Positions 18,814-27,311 of a DNA stretch of 64,000 bases are shown piece after piece (position 1 is the stretch's first letter; every line of letters starts with the position of its first letter). A model generated the notes under the pieces. The model had not been told where the DNA came from. It saw only the letters and a list, made by a program, of their open reading frames with translations, and ran no database searches. The position numbers were made by a program, and so were the translations under genes. The DNA is from an uncultured Myxococcales bacterium (lineage in GTDB: Bacteria > Myxococcota > Myxococcia > Myxococcales > Myxococcaceae). The stretch covers positions 1 through 64,000 of the forward strand of contig CALJKW010000022.1 in assembly GCA_937980205.1 (NCBI GenBank), written 5' to 3'.

Positions 18814-19863
18814 CTAAAACGAGCCGCTGACGAGCACGCCGTTCCCGGCCGGCACCAGGCTGACGCTCGACGACGACGAGCTGCCGCTGACGATGAAGAG
18901 GATGAGGCCCCCGGCGGCGAGGGCTCCGCCGACGCCGAACATGACGTTGGCGAGCGTCGCGTTGGTGCGGACCTGCGAGTCGAGCTGGTAGGCCTCGCGC
19001 TGCGTGATGCCGGTGACCTGGCCCTGCGCGTTGGTGGCGGCGTTGTCGATGCGCGAGCGCGCGCCGTTGGCGAGGACGCCGAAGATGACGCCGACGCCGG
19101 CGACGGCGACTCCGCCCGCCATCATGCCGATGCCGGCGATGCGGCCGCCCGACATGCCGCCGCCGCTGCTCTTCGAGGTGACGAGCGGCTCGCCGGGCGG
19201 GTTCGCGGGACCCGGAGTGAGCGGATCGGCGCCGGCGACCGGCGCGGGCGCCGACGTGTCGACCTTCGGCTGGGCTTCGCTGCCGACCTGGGCGAACACG
19301 GCGTCGCGCTCGCCGAGGCCGTCGGCCCACCACTCGACCTTCACGGCGTCGACGACGATCGAGGCGATCTTCCCCGAGAGGTCCGCGTTCATCTCGGCCC
19401 AGGCGCCGCCGTCCTGGCGGACGTGGAACTTCACCTTCTTCACCATCTTGAGCGGGTCCGACGTGAGCTCGACGGCGAGCTGGCCGACGCGGCCGTTGCC
19501 GACCGCCGCGGGCAGCGCCTTGAGCTCGAGCTTGCCCAAGTCCGACGCCCGGCCGCGCGCTTCATAGAACGGAGTCATCACGCGCGGCGGATAGTCGCCC
19601 GTCAGCTTGCGGTCGGGGTCCATCACGCACAGGGCCTGGAAGGCCTTGCCGGCCTTGGCGGTGTCGTTGAGCGTCGCGTAGACGATGCCCTGGAGCTCGT
19701 AGATGCGCAGCAGCGTGTCGCGGTCGTTGCCGGGGCGCTTGATGGCCGACTCGAGGGCGCTGCGGGCCTCGGCGTACTGCAGGTCGTTCACCAGCCTCGT
19801 CGCCTTCTCCAGATCCGGATTCGCGGCCAATGCGGCGGTCAGGAGGAAATGTGCGCAAAGCAT
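18814..19863 (-). CDS. Secreted TPR-like protein with membrane segments
   Basis: 349 residues from ATG 19863, with a signal peptide (MLCAHFLLTAALAANP). Residues 17-100 form two to three TPR-like helices (DLEKATRLVNDLQYAEARSALESA, LRIYELQGIVYATLND). A beta-rich domain follows (VGQLAVELTSDPLKMVKKVKFHVR), then a Pro/Gly linker, then two hydrophobic segments (IAGIGMMAGGVAVAGVGVIFG and VMFGVGGALAAGGLILFIV). This layout is common in proteins coded next to myxobacterial Ser/Thr kinases, and its start is only 33 bases from the divergent kinase start. A partnership is inferred from that, not shown. Confidence 0.75.
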   Translation of the reverse strand: MLCAHFLLTAALAANPDLEKATRLVNDLQYAEARSALESAIKRPGNDRDTLLRIYELQGIVYATLNDTAKAGKAFQALCVMDPDRKLTGDYPPRVMTPFYEARGRASDLGKLELKALPAAVGNGRVGQLAVELTSDPLKMVKKVKFHVRQDGGAWAEMNADLSGKIASIVVDAVKVEWWADGLGERDAVFAQVGSEAQPKVDTSAPAPVAGADPLTPGPANPPGEPLVTSKSSGGGMSGGRIAGIGMMAGGVAVAGVGVIFGVLANGARSRIDNAATNAQGQVTGITQREAYQLDSQVRTNATLANVMFGVGGALAAGGLILFIVSGSSSSSSVSLVPAGNGVLVSGSF

Positions 19864-19896
19864 GGCCGAGAATCGTAGCTCAGGCCGGTCGAATCG

Positions 19897-21717
19897 TTGA
19901 CAGGCATCGCGGTGCGGCGGGATCGTGCGGGCATCTTGCCGCTGCCGACGGAATCCGGACCAGAGTTTCCGATCGACGACGTGTCGCCCGAGAACCAGGT
20001 TCCCTGGAGCTCGGGAGACGTGGTCGGCCGGTACACGCTCCTCGCGAAGATCGCGACGGGCGGCATGGCGGAGATCTGGCTCGCGAAGCAGGCGGGGCCG
20101 CGCGGGTTCGAGAAGGTCATCGTCATCAAGCGCATCGTCGACTCGCTCTCCGCTGATCCGGAGTTCGTCGAGATGTTCCTCGACGAGGCGCGCATCGCGG
20201 CGCAGCTGAACCACCCGAACATCGTTCAGATCTACGACCTCGGCGAGCACGCCGGCGCCTACTACATCGCGATGGAGTACCTGCCGGGCGAGAACCTCTC
20301 GGCGATCGCGCGCGCCGCGATGAAGGCGGGCACTCCGATTCCGATGGCGCACGCGGTGAAGATCATCTCCGGCGCCGCGGAGGGCCTGGGCCACGCGCAC
20401 ACCCGGCACGGCGTGAAGGGCGAGCACCTCAACGTCGTGCACCGCGACGTGAGCCCGCAGAACATCATCATCACGTACGACGGCCTGGTGAAGCTCGTCG
20501 ACTTCGGCATCGCGAAGGCGGCGAACCGCGGCTCGCAGACGATGGGCGGGCAGATCAAAGGCAAGGTCGCGTACATGGCGCCCGAGCAGGCGATCGGGAA
20601 GACCATCGATCACCGCGCCGACCTCTTCTCGCTCGCGATCGTGCTCTACGAGCTGGTGACGAAGAGCCGGCTGTTCCACCGCGAAGACCAGTTCCAGGCG
20701 CTGTCGGCGGTGACGAGCGACGAGCCGGTGCAGCCGGCCTGCGTGCGCAACCCCGAGGTCCCGCAGGAGCTCTCGGACATCCTCGGCGTCGCGCTGCAGA
20801 AGAACCCCGACGAGCGGTACCCCGACGCGGCGGCCTTTCACAACGCGCTCGAGGGCTGGCTGAAGACCCAACCGAACAGCCCGACCTCGGCGGACATCGG
20901 CGTGTTCATGCACAAGCTCTTCGCCGCGCGCATCAACGCGAGAGCGAAGCTGATCGAGACCGCGAGCATGGGCGAGCTGACGCCCTCCGCGGCGCGCGAC
21001 GCGGTCCGCAACGACACGGATCACTCGATGCCCGGCCGCACCGGGAATCGCACGATGCCGCGGACGCCGCAGTCGAAGGCGCGGGCGGCGCTGGTGCTCA
21101 TCCCGTCGGCGCTGGCGCTGCTGCTCTCGGGCGTGCTGCTGGCGCGCATGCTGCTCAAGCGCGACGAGCCGGCCCCCGTCGATCGCGGGGACACGCGCGT
21201 CGTCGAGCCCACGAAGCCGGTGCCGCAGGTCGGCACGCTGGTGGTCGAGACCGACCCGCCCGGAGCCGACGTCTCGGTCGACGGTACGGTCGTCGGGAAG
21301 TCGCCGGTGACGCTGAGCGAGCAGAAGCTGGGCAAGTACGCCATCAGCGCGACGCTCGCCGGGCACAAGACGATGGCCACGACGCTCACGCTCGCCGAGG
21401 CCGGCGGCAAGGCGAAGGTGCTGCTGCCGCTGCCGGCCGAGGTCGCCGAGGTGAAGCAGCCCGCCCAGCCGGTGCAGCCGCCGAGGCCGCGGCCGGCTCC
21501 CGCGCCCGTGGCGATGGGCAAGCTGTCGCTGCAGACGACTCCGTGGACGAAGGTGTCGTGCAACGGAAAGATGCTCGGCGACACGCCGCTCATCGACGTG
21601 CCGATCGCCGCGGGCAAGCAGCTGCTCAAGCTCGTGAACGAGGAGAAGAACATCTCCACGTCCATCGAGGTCGAGATCAAGGCGGGGCAGACCACGAAGA
21701 AGCAGCTGAAGCTCTGA
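19897..21717 (+). CDS. Transmembrane Ser/Thr protein kinase with PEGA domains
   Basis: 606 residues. The kinase domain spans about 46-330: Gly loop IATGGMAEI, Lys78 in VIKRI, Glu97, HRDVSPQN (182-189, the form typical of myxobacterial kinases), DFG at 202-204 and MAPEQA. A juxtamembrane linker with Thr/Arg-rich stretches may carry autophosphorylation sites. One membrane segment follows (ALVLIPSALALLLSGVLLARML, split here for length). The outer part has a PEGA domain (VETDPPGADVSVDGTVVGKS) and a second, diverged one. The start is TTG 19897, or GTG at 19912. The PEGA part likely senses or binds envelope ligands; substrates are unknown. Confidence 0.93.
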   Translation: MTGIAVRRDRAGILPLPTESGPEFPIDDVSPENQVPWSSGDVVGRYTLLAKIATGGMAEIWLAKQAGPRGFEKVIVIKRIVDSLSADPEFVEMFLDEARIAAQLNHPNIVQIYDLGEHAGAYYIAMEYLPGENLSAIARAAMKAGTPIPMAHAVKIISGAAEGLGHAHTRHGVKGEHLNVVHRDVSPQNIIITYDGLVKLVDFGIAKAANRGSQTMGGQIKGKVAYMAPEQAIGKTIDHRADLFSLAIVLYELVTKSRLFHREDQFQALSAVTSDEPVQPACVRNPEVPQELSDILGVALQKNPDERYPDAAAFHNALEGWLKTQPNSPTSADIGVFMHKLFAARINARAKLIETASMGELTPSAARDAVRNDTDHSMPGRTGNRTMPRTPQSKARAALVLIPSALALLLSGVLLARMLLKRDEPAPVDRGDTRVVEPTKPVPQVGTLVVETDPPGADVSVDGTVVGKSPVTLSEQKLGKYAISATLAGHKTMATTLTLAEAGGKAKVLLPLPAEVAEVKQPAQPVQPPRPRPAPAPVAMGKLSLQTTPWTKVSCNGKMLGDTPLIDVPIAAGKQLLKLVNEEKNISTSIEVEIKAGQTTKKQLKL

Positions 21718-21723
21718 GCCGCT

Positions 21724-22818
21724 TCACGGGTGCAGCACGCAGCCGCCGACGACCTCGCCGTTCCACTTGGCGCGCATCGCGGCCTTGAACTCGGAGAGTG
21801 GAAACACGTGTGAGACGTGCGGGTGGATGCGGCCCTCTTCGGCCCAGCGGAAGATCTCGTTCAGCCGCGGCTCGCGGATGCTCGGGTCGTTGAGCGTCGC
21901 GATCGCCGTCGGGCAGCCGAGCACGTCGAGGCCCTTCATCATCATCAGGTTCGTCGGCAGCATGTTGACCTTCGGGGCGCCGCGCTGGCCTTTGCCCTTC
22001 GCGACGTCCGGAGTCGAGGCCCAGCCGACGATGAGGAAGCGCGCGCCGAACGCGACGCAGCGCAGGCTCTCGAGCGAGATGTCTCCGCCGACGCCGTCGT
22101 AGACCACGTCGACGCCGCGGCCGCCCGTCAGCGCCTTCACCTCGTCGCGGAAGGCGCCGTCTTTGATCTTCACCACGTGGTCGGCGCCGTGCTGCTTCAC
22201 CACGGCGAGCTTCTCGTCCGAGCGGCCGGTCGCGATGACGGTGGCGCCGCGCAGCTTCGCGACCTGCACCGCCGCGAGGCCCGTCGAGCCGGAGGCGCCG
22301 TTGATCAGCACCGTCTCGCCCGCCTGCAGCCGCCCGCGCGCGACGAGGCAGTGCCAGGCGGTCTCGTAGTTGCCGAGCAGGCAGCACGCCTGGTCGAGCG
22401 TCAGCTTTCCGGGGATCCGGCGGACCGCTTCGCGCGGCGCGACGCCGTAGGTCGCGAAGCCGCCGTACTGCTGGTAATCGCCGAGCGAGCGCGGGCCGGC
22501 GAGGAAGCCGTCGACCAGCACGGCGTCGCCTTCGCCGAGGTCCTTCACGTCCGCGCCCTTCCAGGCGACCGTGCCGGCCCACTCCAGCCCCGGCGTGTAG
22601 GGCGGCTTCGCCATGTGCTGGTACTGGCCGCTGGTCATCAACAGATCGACCCAGCCGACCGAGGCGCTCTTGATCTGGATGATGACGTCGCCCGCACGCA
22701 GCGTGCTCGGGTCGGGCGCAGGCATCGGCTGCAGCGTGGCCTTGTCGATCGCCTCGGGCGGCGACTCGGCGAACTCGGCGACGACGACGCGCTGACCTTG
22801 GGGCAAAGAGGAGCTCAT
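21724..22818 (-). CDS. Zinc-type alcohol dehydrogenase-like / quinone oxidoreductase (MDR family)
   Basis: 364 residues. The GroES-like start (VIIQIKSASVGWVDLLMTSGQY) and GLEWAGTV are followed by the NAD(P)H fold with INGASGSTGLAAVQVAKLRGATVIAT and YDGVGGD. The structural zinc cysteines of true alcohol dehydrogenases are absent, and the Tyr/Asn pattern fits the NADPH:quinone oxidoreductase branch (QorA-like, COG0604). Such enzymes reduce quinones or alpha,beta-unsaturated carbonyls. It ends six bases from the convergent kinase gene. The substrate cannot be given from sequence. Confidence 0.87.
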   Translation of the reverse strand: MSSSLPQGQRVVVAEFAESPPEAIDKATLQPMPAPDPSTLRAGDVIIQIKSASVGWVDLLMTSGQYQHMAKPPYTPGLEWAGTVAWKGADVKDLGEGDAVLVDGFLAGPRSLGDYQQYGGFATYGVAPREAVRRIPGKLTLDQACCLLGNYETAWHCLVARGRLQAGETVLINGASGSTGLAAVQVAKLRGATVIATGRSDEKLAVVKQHGADHVVKIKDGAFRDEVKALTGGRGVDVVYDGVGGDISLESLRCVAFGARFLIVGWASTPDVAKGKGQRGAPKVNMLPTNLMMMKGLDVLGCPTAIATLNDPSIREPRLNEIFRWAEEGRIHPHVSHVFPLSEFKAAMRAKWNGEVVGGCVLHP

Positions 22819-22945
22819 CGCCGCGCAATGTGCTCGGCTTTTGCCGGAACGTGAAACGCAAAGCGCGGGGGCGGGTCGAGCTTCGCCGGCGGCGCGACCG
22901 TCTATCGTGCTTCCCTCGCGCGCGGCGTCTGGTAGACCCAAGCGC

Positions 22946-23497
22946 ATGGCCTCCCAGACGCGGTTCGTGTGGTGCGATCTCGAGATGACCGGTCTCGACC
23001 CCGAGAAGAACGTCATCATTGAGATGGGCATCATCATCACCGGCCCCGACCTCAGGCCGATCGCCGAGCTCGAGCGCGCGGTGTGGCAGCCCGACGACGC
23101 GCTCGCCAACATGGAGCCGTTCGTGCGCGAGATGCACACCAAGAACGGCCTGCTCGAGCGCGTGCGCAAGTCGGACATCTCGCTGCGCACCGCCGAGAAG
23201 GACGCCACCGAGCTCGTCAGCCGCCACGTCGACTTCGGCGAGGGCATCCTCGCGGGCAACTCCATCTACATGGACCGGCTGTTCCTCGCGAAGTACATGC
23301 CGGGCTTCGAGCGCTTCCTGCACTACCGCATGCTCGACGTCTCGAGCCTGAAGGTGCTCACGCGCGCGTGGTACCCGAGCGCGCCCGGCCGCACGAAGGA
23401 CGACGCCACGCACACGGTGCTCTCCGACCTGCGCGCGTCGATCGCCGAGCTGGCGCACTACCAGCAGACGTTCTTCAAGTCGCCGAAGGACGTGTGA
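22946..23497 (+). CDS. orn: Oligoribonuclease
   Basis: 183 residues from ATG 22946. The DEDD exonuclease motifs are all visible: WCDLEMTGLD (Asp11, Glu13), ILAGNSIYMDRLFL (third Asp near 110), and a C-terminal His-Asp pair in THTVLSDLRASI. The enzyme degrades two- to five-base RNA and, in many bacteria, pGpG from cyclic di-GMP turnover. It acts in the cytoplasm as a dimer. The stop overlaps the next gene by four bases (GTGA). Confidence 0.95.
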   Translation: MASQTRFVWCDLEMTGLDPEKNVIIEMGIIITGPDLRPIAELERAVWQPDDALANMEPFVREMHTKNGLLERVRKSDISLRTAEKDATELVSRHVDFGEGILAGNSIYMDRLFLAKYMPGFERFLHYRMLDVSSLKVLTRAWYPSAPGRTKDDATHTVLSDLRASIAELAHYQQTFFKSPKDV

Positions 23498-24036
23498 GCC
23501 GGCAGCCGGTTCTCCCGCGGCACGCGTACAAGCTGCTCAACCACGGGCCGACGACCCTCGTCACCAGCGCGCACGGCGAGCGGCGCAACGTCATGGCCGC
23601 GGCCTGGGTCATGCCCATCGACTTCGAGCCGCCGAAGCTCTCCATCGTCATCGCCGAGGGCACGTACACGCGCGAGCTCGTCGACGCTTCGAAGGAGCTC
23701 GGCCTCTCGCTGCCTCCGCGCGCGCTGCTCGACGAGACGTACGCGGTCGGCCGCGCCAGCGGTCGCGACCTCGACAAGCTCTCGAAGCTGAAGACGTTCC
23801 CGGCGCAGAAGATCGCCGCGCCGCTCATCGAGGGCTGCGTGGCGTGGCTCGAGTGCCGGGTGCTCGAGTCGCTGCCGCAGTACGACCTCTTCGTCTGCGA
23901 GGTGCTGCAGGCGACCGCCGACGACGCGTACTTCACCGGCGGAGAGTGGAAGAACCCCGACACGCTGCACCACGTGAACAAGGGGGTCTTCTTCCGCACC
24001 GGTGAGCGCCTCGAAGCCCGGAAGCTCGAGTGGTGA
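23494..24036 (+). CDS. Flavin reductase-like FMN-binding protein
   Basis: 180 residues from GTG 23494, which overlaps the oligoribonuclease stop; AAGGA sits four bases upstream. The N-terminal part reads PTTLVTSAHGERRNVMAAAWVMPIDFEPPKLSIVIAEG, the flavin-reductase/DIM6-NTAB split barrel with the typical 'TLVTS..N.M..AW..P' run. These proteins bind FMN and reduce it, or act on small flavin-linked substrates. Translational coupling to orn is clear, but no functional link is known. It ends close to the convergent Nudix gene. Confidence 0.87.
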   Translation: MSRQPVLPRHAYKLLNHGPTTLVTSAHGERRNVMAAAWVMPIDFEPPKLSIVIAEGTYTRELVDASKELGLSLPPRALLDETYAVGRASGRDLDKLSKLKTFPAQKIAAPLIEGCVAWLECRVLESLPQYDLFVCEVLQATADDAYFTGGEWKNPDTLHHVNKGVFFRTGERLEARKLEW

Positions 24037-24045
24037 GGCGCGCCG

Positions 24046-24540
24046 TCAGGCGCGACGCGCGAGCCAGTCGCGCACGGCCAGCCCCGTCCCGAACTCCCAC
24101 GCGCGCAGCTTCTCGGGCGCGATGGCCTTGAAGGCCTCGAGCTCGTCGCCCAGCTGCACCTCTTGATCGTCGCGCGCGCGCACGTGCCAGCAGGCGATGA
24201 ACTCGTTGCGCAGCTCGAACGCATAGACGCCGATGAGCGACACCACCTCGGCGTCGAGCGCCAGCTCTTCCTTCACCTCGCGAAGCACTGCGGCCTCCGG
24301 CGCTTCGCCGGCCTCGAGGAAGCCGGTGATGATGCCGAACATCTTTTCGGGCCAGCCGCGGCCGCGCGCGAGGATGACGTTGCCGCGGTGCTCGACGATG
24401 GCGCCGACCACGGGCAGCGGGTTGCCCCAGTGCACGAAGCCGTCCTTCGGACACGTCGGGCGCGCCTTGCCGCCGTGCGGCTGCTCCTCGAGCGGCGTCG
24501 CGCAGCGCGGGCAGTACCTGAACTCGGCGGCCACGCTCAC
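24046..24540 (-). CDS. Nudix hydrolase with degenerate zinc ribbon
   Basis: 164 residues from GTG 24540, overlapping the LarA-like gene stop by four bases. The Nudix box GFLEAGEAPEAAVLREVKEE is intact, with the catalytic glutamates in REVKEE. An N-terminal ribbon (CPRCATPL, then CPKDG) has three of the four expected cysteines; Asp replaces the fourth. NudC-like enzymes with such a ribbon cleave NADH or decap NAD-RNA, but this protein lacks the SQPWPFPxS motif of NudC, so a broader nucleoside-diphosphate substrate is more likely. Confidence 0.88.
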   Translation of the reverse strand: MSVAAEFRYCPRCATPLEEQPHGGKARPTCPKDGFVHWGNPLPVVGAIVEHRGNVILARGRGWPEKMFGIITGFLEAGEAPEAAVLREVKEELALDAEVVSLIGVYAFELRNEFIACWHVRARDDQEVQLGDELEAFKAIAPEKLRAWEFGTGLAVRDWLARRA

Positions 24541-26042
24541 ACCCTCACGAAGAACGGCGGAGGCAGCTCGAGCACGCGGACCTTCGGGTTGTCCATGGCG
24601 AGCGCCTCTTTCGCCTTCCGCAGGGCGTCCTCGATGTCGGAGGCGCCCATGAAGCCCAGGCGGGCGCAGGCGCGGGGGTCTCCGCCGGCGACGATGATGC
24701 GGCTGGTGCGGCGCCGTGCGGGCGCACACTGGTACCAGGCGAGCAGCGGGTGCGCGCCGTGGAACGCGTAGCGGCGCTGGTAGTCGGCGACGAGCTCGGG
24801 CCGCGACGCGAGGAACGGCTCGTACCGCTCGTGAATCGCCTCGGGCTCGCGCTCGATGCGCAACACCTTCTCGTAGAAGTCGAGGTGCGGCCGGTGCGCG
24901 CGCGCGTCGAACGTCGGCGACAGCGGGTTCAGGAAGACGATGACGCCGCCCTCGCGCACCAGCGGGGCCTTCGTGAACAGGTTCGACACGAAGCCGAGCG
25001 CGAGGTTCGTCACGAGCACCGGGTTCTGCGCGGTGCCGACGGACCAGGGCCCGAGGTCGGGCAGACCGAAGAGCAGGATGTCGGCCTCTCCGCCCTGCGC
25101 CTGCACCTCGTGCTGTCTCAAGAACAGCTCCACCGCGCGCGGAGCCACCGCGTCGGGCGGGCCCGCCAGCGCCGAGATGGGCCGGTAGCTCGCGCGCATC
25201 ACGCGCGCCGCGCGGTGCCGCACCGCCGAGGGCAGCGCGTTCCACATCTGCAGCGGGCGCGAGAGCCCCGGCGTCTCGGTGCGCAGCAGCGACGCGATCG
25301 AGCTCGTCCACAGCTCGTTGTTCAGCACCGCCGCGAGCTGCATCACCTGCGTCTTCTGCATCAACAGCTCGCCGACGCGGGTGTGCGCGCGGTGCCACAG
25401 CGAGCCGGTCACCAGCGGAGTGTCGTCGTCGAACAGCTTCGGCGCGTTCAGCACCCGCGCGGTGCGGTAGCCGGCGGTGCCCGCCACCAGGTTGAAGGTG
25501 CCGGCAGCCAGCGGCATGTTGACCACCGCGAGGTGCAGCACGAGGTCCGTCTCGACGACGAGCCTCGACAGCTCGATGGGACCTTCCGGCTCGTCGGCGA
25601 GGCGCGAGAGCTCGGTGGTGCTCTCGGCGTCGTGCGAGCGCACGGCGATCATCGAGGTGCTGCGCGCGCCGAGCAGCTCGGTGAGCTCGGCCGGGCGCCA
25701 CTGGCGCGAGAGGCCCGTGCCGACCAGCGCGGTGATGTTGGCCGGGCGGACCTGGAAGTGCGCCAGCGCCTCGAGCACGGCCTCGAGCATCTCCTTGCGG
25801 GCGTCGCGCGAGGCGAGCGGCACCGGCAGCGTGAAGTCGTCGAGGACGAGCGTGACCTTCGAGCTCGGCTTCACCCGCTTGCCGAGCGGCAGCCCGGCGA
25901 TCGGCTCGTCGAGCGCGCGAATGACCTGGTCCTTGAAGTCGTCGTGCGCGGGCAGCGGCAGCGGCGGAAGCAGAACTTCGGCGTCTTCCGGAAGCGAGAC
26001 TTCGCGGATGTCGAAGCCGGAGACGAGCAGCGAGCTGGGCAT
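24537..26042 (-). CDS. LarA-like (DUF2088) protein lacking expected nickel-cofactor residues
   Basis: 501 residues. The N-terminal fold follows LarA: VTLVLDDFTLPVPLASRD corresponds to the family's 'SDxTRPVP' strand, and ITALVGTGLSRQWRPAEL to its 'ATGxHRP' strand. In LarA lactate racemase the latter carries a His and a later HFxAGxxGGxK segment carries a His and the Lys that holds the nickel-pincer cofactor. Here the first His position is Ser, and the later segment reads NMPLAAGTFNLVAGTAG, without His or Lys. It is therefore probably not a lactate racemase; a diverged binding or enzymatic role is possible. No larB, larC or larE lies in the window. Confidence 0.75.
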   Translation of the reverse strand: MPSSLLVSGFDIREVSLPEDAEVLLPPLPLPAHDDFKDQVIRALDEPIAGLPLGKRVKPSSKVTLVLDDFTLPVPLASRDARKEMLEAVLEALAHFQVRPANITALVGTGLSRQWRPAELTELLGARSTSMIAVRSHDAESTTELSRLADEPEGPIELSRLVVETDLVLHLAVVNMPLAAGTFNLVAGTAGYRTARVLNAPKLFDDDTPLVTGSLWHRAHTRVGELLMQKTQVMQLAAVLNNELWTSSIASLLRTETPGLSRPLQMWNALPSAVRHRAARVMRASYRPISALAGPPDAVAPRAVELFLRQHEVQAQGGEADILLFGLPDLGPWSVGTAQNPVLVTNLALGFVSNLFTKAPLVREGGVIVFLNPLSPTFDARAHRPHLDFYEKVLRIEREPEAIHERYEPFLASRPELVADYQRRYAFHGAHPLLAWYQCAPARRRTSRIIVAGGDPRACARLGFMGASDIEDALRKAKEALAMDNPKVRVLELPPPFFVRV

Positions 26043-26093
26043 CTTTGTAAGTGCCCACCGTAATACCTGGCCGGGGGCTTCGCGCGTTTTTGC

Positions 26094-27311
26094 TTACACG
26101 GGCTCGACGGCCCAGGTGAGCAGCGGCTCGGACTTGCCGCGCACCTCGGCGGGCGGCATCGCGGTGTACTTCGCGGCGCCCTCCGCCCGGCGGTGGACCT
26201 CGTCGGAGACCAGCACGCGGACGCCGAACTGCTTGGTGAGCGCCTCCATACGGGCGGTGACGTTCACCGCGTCTCCGATGATGGTGTACTCGACGCGCTC
26301 GGGGGGCCCCAAGTCTCCCACGACGACGTGGCCGCAGTTGATGCCGATGCCCAGCTCGAGCGGGGCGTCTCCGCGGGCGGCGCGGCGCTGGTTGAGCTCG
26401 CCGAGCGCGTTCAGCATGCCGAGCGCGCACCGCACCGCCGACGTCGGGTGCTCGGCGTCGGGCAGCGGCGAGCCGAAGTAGACGAGCATCCCGTCGCCGA
26501 TGAACTTGTCGAGCGTGCCCTTGTGGCGGAACACGACCTCGACCATGACGGCGAAGTACTCGTTCAGGTCGCGCGCGAGCTTGTCGCTGTCCATCTTCTC
26601 GGCGAGCGACGTGAAGCCGCGCAGGTCGCTGATGAGCACGGTCACCTCGCGGCGCACGCTGGTCGAGCTGACGCCCGCGGCGATGACCTCGTCGCGCACG
26701 GCCGGCGACAGGTAGCGCGACAGCCGCTCGCGAATCGCCTCGGCGCGCGTCACCTCTTCGAGCGCGCGGAGCAGCTGCCGCGAGGCGAACCGGGACACCG
26801 CGGCGATGAGCAGCAGCACGAGGCCGGGGCCGGCGGCGGAGGCGAGGTGCTCTCCCGAGCGCACGAGCAGCGCACAGAACAGCACCAGCGTCATCACCGA
26901 CGTCGCGATGGCGTCGAGCGGCCGCGCGGTGAGCTGGTTCACGACGAGCACGAGGCCGAAGATGAGGCCGGTGAGGTACGCGACCACCTGCGGGTTCGCC
27001 GCGTGGCTCACGCCGACCCACTGCGAGGCGAAGATGATGGGCACGTCGACGAGCCACTGCAGCGAGTGGGCGTGCTTCCGCAGCCAGGCCGAGCGGTAGA
27101 GCGCGACGAGGGCGAGGACTCCGACGCCGAGGTAGGCCGCGACGAACGGCTGCACCGCGACCGACTCGGCGCGGCCGGTGAAGTGGTGAATGACGATGTT
27201 GGTGACGATCCACAGCGCGGCGGCCGCGACGCGGATCCACCCGACGTAGAGGGCGCTGCGCTCGCGGTGCTTCTCGAGCGCGAGCTGCAGGCCGGCGACG
27301 GCTTGGGTCAC
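26094..27311 (-). CDS. Membrane-bound class III adenylate/guanylate cyclase
   Basis: 405 residues from GTG 27311, overlapping the M20 peptidase stop (GTGA). The N-terminal half has about six membrane helices (VGWIRVAAAALWIVTNIVIHH, YLTGLIFGLVLVVNQL, GPGLVLLLIAAVSRFA). The catalytic domain starts after RYLSPAVRDEVI, with metal aspartates in LISDLRGFTSLAEKMD and KFIGDGMLVYFG, and IGINCGHVVVGDLG plus EYTIIGDAVNVTARME near the end. It makes cyclic AMP or GMP from NTP; the membrane part may sense a ligand. The upstream and downstream genes do not suggest an effector. Confidence 0.92.
   Translation of the reverse strand: MTQAVAGLQLALEKHRERSALYVGWIRVAAAALWIVTNIVIHHFTGRAESVAVQPFVAAYLGVGVLALVALYRSAWLRKHAHSLQWLVDVPIIFASQWVGVSHAANPQVVAYLTGLIFGLVLVVNQLTARPLDAIATSVMTLVLFCALLVRSGEHLASAAGPGLVLLLIAAVSRFASRQLLRALEEVTRAEAIRERLSRYLSPAVRDEVIAAGVSSTSVRREVTVLISDLRGFTSLAEKMDSDKLARDLNEYFAVMVEVVFRHKGTLDKFIGDGMLVYFGSPLPDAEHPTSAVRCALGMLNALGELNQRRAARGDAPLELGIGINCGHVVVGDLGPPERVEYTIIGDAVNVTARMEALTKQFGVRVLVSDEVHRRAEGAAKYTAMPPAEVRGKSEPLLTWAVEPV

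Noticed and set aside
24537..26042. Functional lactate racemase LarA
   Set aside because: The cofactor-binding His and Lys segments are replaced and no larBCE genes are nearby.
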